The position numbers were made by a program, and so were the translations under genes. From a bacterium (GTDB lineage Bacteria > Zixibacteria > MSB-5A5 > GN15 > FEB-12), in assembly GCA_030668045.1 (NCBI GenBank), contig DAOUUR010000073.1, positions 1 to 8,446 on the forward strand: a DNA stretch of 8,446 bases. The letters run 5' to 3'. The notes under the pieces are model-generated. The model worked only from the letters and a program-made list of their open reading frames with translations. It was not told where the DNA came from and did no database searches. This document shows, piece by piece, positions 6,396 through 8,446 of this stretch; the first letter of the stretch is position 1, and every line of letters starts with the position of its first letter.

Positions 6396-6844
6396 AGCTA
6401 TTGGTTATCCTGGCCGGGGTTGTCATCCTAGTTGGTTGTGGCGGACGGCAACAGGTTATCTATAATCAACCGGAGCTTCCCAGCGAGGGCTACTGGGACA
6501 TGGTCTGGGTGGAACCTTCGATTGTGCTGTCAGATTCTCTCTTTACCCTCATCCGCGCTGACCGGCTCGACTCTATCTATGTCAAGGTTGACTCGGACCC
6601 ATTTGCGGCATTGCCAACCTCAGTAATGTTTGGTGTCGGGGAGAGCGTTTGTTTTGTGGCAGTAGACATGGTTGATGCTTCCGGGCGGATTGTGCTTCCT
6701 ATAGTGGCCAGAGAACTGACTGCCGGTCACTATAAGTTGACGATAAACCGTAGCCGTGTTTCCTCGGAGACGTATCCTTCGGGTCTCTACTACCTTCAGG
6801 CCAGGTATTGCGGCGAGTCTATAAAGTCGCGTTTACATCTATAG
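6392..6844 (+). CDS. Small lipoprotein with one FlgD-like Ig fold
   Basis: This 150-residue protein opens with a type II signal peptide. The lipobox is L13-V14-G15-C16, followed by GGRQ, so lipidation at C16 and attachment to a membrane are expected. The C-terminal half (about 84-150) has the FlgD-like pattern: V-C-F-V-A-V strand, D-A-S-G-R, L-T-A-G-H-Y, then Y-P-S-G-L-Y-Y-L and a final strand. AAGGTG (6381-6386) lies five bases before the ATG and inside the preceding gene, whose stop overlaps this start by ATGA. That supports translational coupling and perhaps equal amounts of the two proteins. The fold matches the second domain of its neighbour, so the pair may come from a duplication or form a complex. 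The biological role is not evident. Confidence 0.8.
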   Translation: MKLLVILAGVVILVGCGGRQQVIYNQPELPSEGYWDMVWVEPSIVLSDSLFTLIRADRLDSIYVKVDSDPFAALPTSVMFGVGESVCFVAVDMVDASGRIVLPIVARELTAGHYKLTINRSRVSSETYPSGLYYLQARYCGESIKSRLHL

Positions 6845-6869
6845 GTCTGAATTTTTCAATTACAGATTA

Positions 6870-6901
6870 GCCCGGCAGAGCATGGTCGGTTCGTAACCGG
6901 T
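6870..6901 (+). other. tRNA-like fragment resembling a Thr(CGU) anticodon arm
   Basis: GGCAGAGCA (6874-6882) resembles the 3' half of a tRNA D-arm. A few bases later GTCGG and CCGGT pair (two G-U wobbles) around the seven-base loop TTCGTAA, which has U33 and a CGU anticodon. No T-arm (TTCGA) follows at the right distance, the D-arm is too short and two extra bases separate the arms. It is not a functional tRNA; remnant or chance. Confidence 0.15.
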
Positions 6902-6948
6902 GCATAGATGGCCAGTTATGTTGATCAATCTTTGCGCAGACGATTTTC

Positions 6949-6976
6949 TATATCAGCGTTGATTTACGCCGATATA
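6949..6976. promoter_or_regulatory. Imperfect inverted repeat in the regulator leader
   Basis: TATATCAGCG (6949-6958) and CGCCGATATA (6967-6976) pair at nine of ten positions around an eight-base loop. They lie 54-81 bases upstream of the response-regulator start. No U-run follows, so it is more likely an operator, possibly for autoregulation, or a leader hairpin than a terminator. Confidence 0.35.
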
Positions 6977-7029
6977 TCTATGGAAGATGGTGTATTCCCC
7001 AGGAAGGGAAGAGTCCTCAAGGAGTAAAC

Positions 7030-8409
7030 ATGCCGAACATTCTGGTTGTTGACGACAAAGATTCGATGCGCAACATGCTGATGGAGACCCTTATCGAAGA
7101 AGGGTATCGGGTAGATACAGCCGAGGATGGGGGCAAGGCGCTGGACCTGGTTCGGAACAAGTCATACGATGTAGTCCTGACCGATTTGAAGATGCCGGGC
7201 ACTGATGGTCTCAGTGTTCTTTCCGAGACGAAGAATGTTGATGCTGAAACCGAAGTGATCGTGATGACCGCTTATGGAACAATCGAAGATGCTGTCTTGG
7301 CCATGAAGAAGGGAGCGTACGACTTTATTACCAAGCCGTTCGATACCGAGCACCTCTGTGTGCTGGTTAGTCGGGCGCTGGAGAACCGTCGGATGATCGC
7401 TGAGAATTCGCTTCTTCGGGAAGAACTGATGGCCGGACATGCCTTTGAAAATATCATCGGACGCAACGATAAGATGATCGATATCTGTCAGTTGGTCCAG
7501 AAGGTGGCTGGCTCCGATGCATCGGTCCTGCTTCAGGGCGAATCGGGCACTGGTAAGGAGCTGTTTGCCAGAGCGATTCATTCCTTGTCTCTAAGAAAAG
7601 ACCGACCATATATAACGATCAATTGCGCGGCTATTCCGGGAGAGCTTCTGGAGAACGAACTGTTTGGTTCGGAAAAAGGGGCTTTCACCGGAGCCCATGC
7701 CCGCAAGATGGGTAAATTTGAGATCGCCCACACCGGGACGATTTTTCTCGATGAAATCGGAGATATGGATATCTCTCTGCAGGCTAAATTGCTGCGGGTG
7801 CTGCAGCAGAAGAACTTCGAGCGGCTGGGTGGAACCCGGACGGTTGATATTGATGTGCGCGTCATTGCCGCCACCAACATGGATCTCAACGAGCTTATCA
7901 AATTGAAAAAGTTCAGGGAAGACCTGTTCTATCGTCTCTCGGTATTCCCAATTGTGATACCGCCGCTTCGTGAAAGACAGGAAGATGTCCGCGAGCTGGC
8001 CGATCATTTTGTCAATAAGTACTGCCGCGAGATGCGCAAGCCAGCCAAGGTAATCTCCCGGGAAGCCACTCAACTTCTGCAGAAGTACCACTGGCCGGGT
8101 AATGTTCGCGAGCTTGAGAATACAATCGAACGAGCTATCATTTTGGCCGAAGGCAAGAAAATCACACCTGACCATCTGGCTATCCGTCTGCAGCGGACCG
8201 ATGAGATTCAGCTTCGGGAAGGTGCTGGTCTCAAGGAAATCGGTGGTCATGCTCAGATGAAAGCGGAAAAAGCTGCGATCATCCGTATCCTCAAACAGGT
8301 GCGTAACAACAAACGCAAAGCATCAAAAGTTCTCAAAATTGATTACACTACGCTTTTTGATAAAATGAAAAAGTACGAAATCGACAAGGCTATGCAGGAG
8401 GACGGGTAG
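7030..8409 (+). CDS. Sigma-54-dependent NtrC-family response regulator
   Basis: The 459-residue protein has three domains. The receiver (1-120) has acidic D8 and D9, phospho-acceptor D52, T80 and K102. The AAA+ domain (about 140-375) has Walker A GESGTGKE (170-177), the sigma-54-contacting GAFTGA loop (217-222), Walker B F-L-D-E (239-242), the F-R-E-D-L-F-Y-R-L segment with arginine fingers (295-303) and the sensor II W-P-G-N-V-R-E-L (355-362). The C-terminal Fis-type helix-turn-helix (about 413-452) binds DNA. Phosphorylation by a partner histidine kinase should trigger oligomerisation and ATP-driven opening of sigma-54 promoters. AAGGAG (7019-7024) lies five bases before the ATG. Length and all motifs are standard. 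The genes it controls cannot be told from the window. The kinase is not present here but could be the gene that starts at the right edge. Confidence 0.96.
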   Translation: MPNILVVDDKDSMRNMLMETLIEEGYRVDTAEDGGKALDLVRNKSYDVVLTDLKMPGTDGLSVLSETKNVDAETEVIVMTAYGTIEDAVLAMKKGAYDFITKPFDTEHLCVLVSRALENRRMIAENSLLREELMAGHAFENIIGRNDKMIDICQLVQKVAGSDASVLLQGESGTGKELFARAIHSLSLRKDRPYITINCAAIPGELLENELFGSEKGAFTGAHARKMGKFEIAHTGTIFLDEIGDMDISLQAKLLRVLQQKNFERLGGTRTVDIDVRVIAATNMDLNELIKLKKFREDLFYRLSVFPIVIPPLRERQEDVRELADHFVNKYCREMRKPAKVISREATQLLQKYHWPGNVRELENTIERAIILAEGKKITPDHLAIRLQRTDEIQLREGAGLKEIGGHAQMKAEKAAIIRILKQVRNNKRKASKVLKIDYTTLFDKMKKYEIDKAMQEDG

Positions 8410-8418
8410 GATAACGGA

Positions 8419-8446
8419 TTGACCGAAACGTCATTAGCCTGTTATA
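8419..8446 (+). CDS. Possible start of a following gene (TTG), truncated by the window
   Basis: Ten bases after the regulator stop, TTG (8419-8421) opens a frame still open at the edge. AGGA (8408-8411) lies seven bases upstream and overlaps the regulator stop codon, as in an operon. Nine codons are too few to identify a product. A sensor kinase would be the usual neighbour, but that is a guess. Confidence 0.25.

Noticed and set aside
6887..6904. Sigma-54 promoter (GG-N10-GC) in the regulator leader
   Set aside because: The GG and GC spacing occurs, but the surrounding bases do not match TGGCAC-N5-TTGC.

Overview
The window looks like chromosomal DNA from a Gram-negative, probably uncultured bacterium of moderate GC content. 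The lineage call is an inference. An exported protein with FlgD-type Ig folds, a second such protein with a lipobox, a large aromatic-rich secreted multidomain protein and an NtrC-type regulator together resemble genomes of the FCB superphylum (for example Zixibacteria or Latescibacterota relatives). Nothing here fixes the taxon. I see no phage genes, transposase, insertion sequence, CRISPR array or complete RNA gene.

Layout. (1) Positions 1-1936, minus strand: the first 645 codons of a secreted protein that runs off the left edge. It has a signal peptide, a strong Shine-Dalgarno (SD) site and three tandem Cys-bounded modules. (2) Positions 1937-2614: about 680 bases with no convincing gene. 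They hold several inverted repeats, an isolated perfect SD-like sequence on the minus strand, and a probable promoter that abuts the next gene. (3) Positions 2615-6844, plus strand: a tightly packed set of four genes. These are an SbcC/Rad50-like ATPase, a membrane-anchored thermonuclease whose start overlaps the ATPase stop by 8 bases, an exported protein with two FlgD-like Ig folds, and a small lipoprotein with one such fold that overlaps its predecessor by ATGA. (4) Positions 6845-7029: a leader with a hairpin and a tRNA-like fragment. (5) Positions 7030-8409: a sigma-54-dependent NtrC-family response regulator. A possible TTG-initiated gene follows at the right edge.

How the genes may work together. 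The ATPase gene has no SbcD/Mre11 nuclease gene beside it, which is the usual arrangement. Instead it is translationally coupled to a staphylococcal-nuclease-type gene with all catalytic residues intact. The nuclease has an N-terminal membrane segment and probably acts outside the cytoplasm, so a direct partnership is uncertain. The two Ig-fold genes look like a pair of envelope proteins acting together. The regulator is monocistronic or heads a following operon; its kinase and targets are not visible.

The most interesting points are the SbcC-thermonuclease coupling without SbcD, the probable leaderless start of the ATPase gene, the three-module secreted protein, and the unexplained structured gap between the divergent genes.
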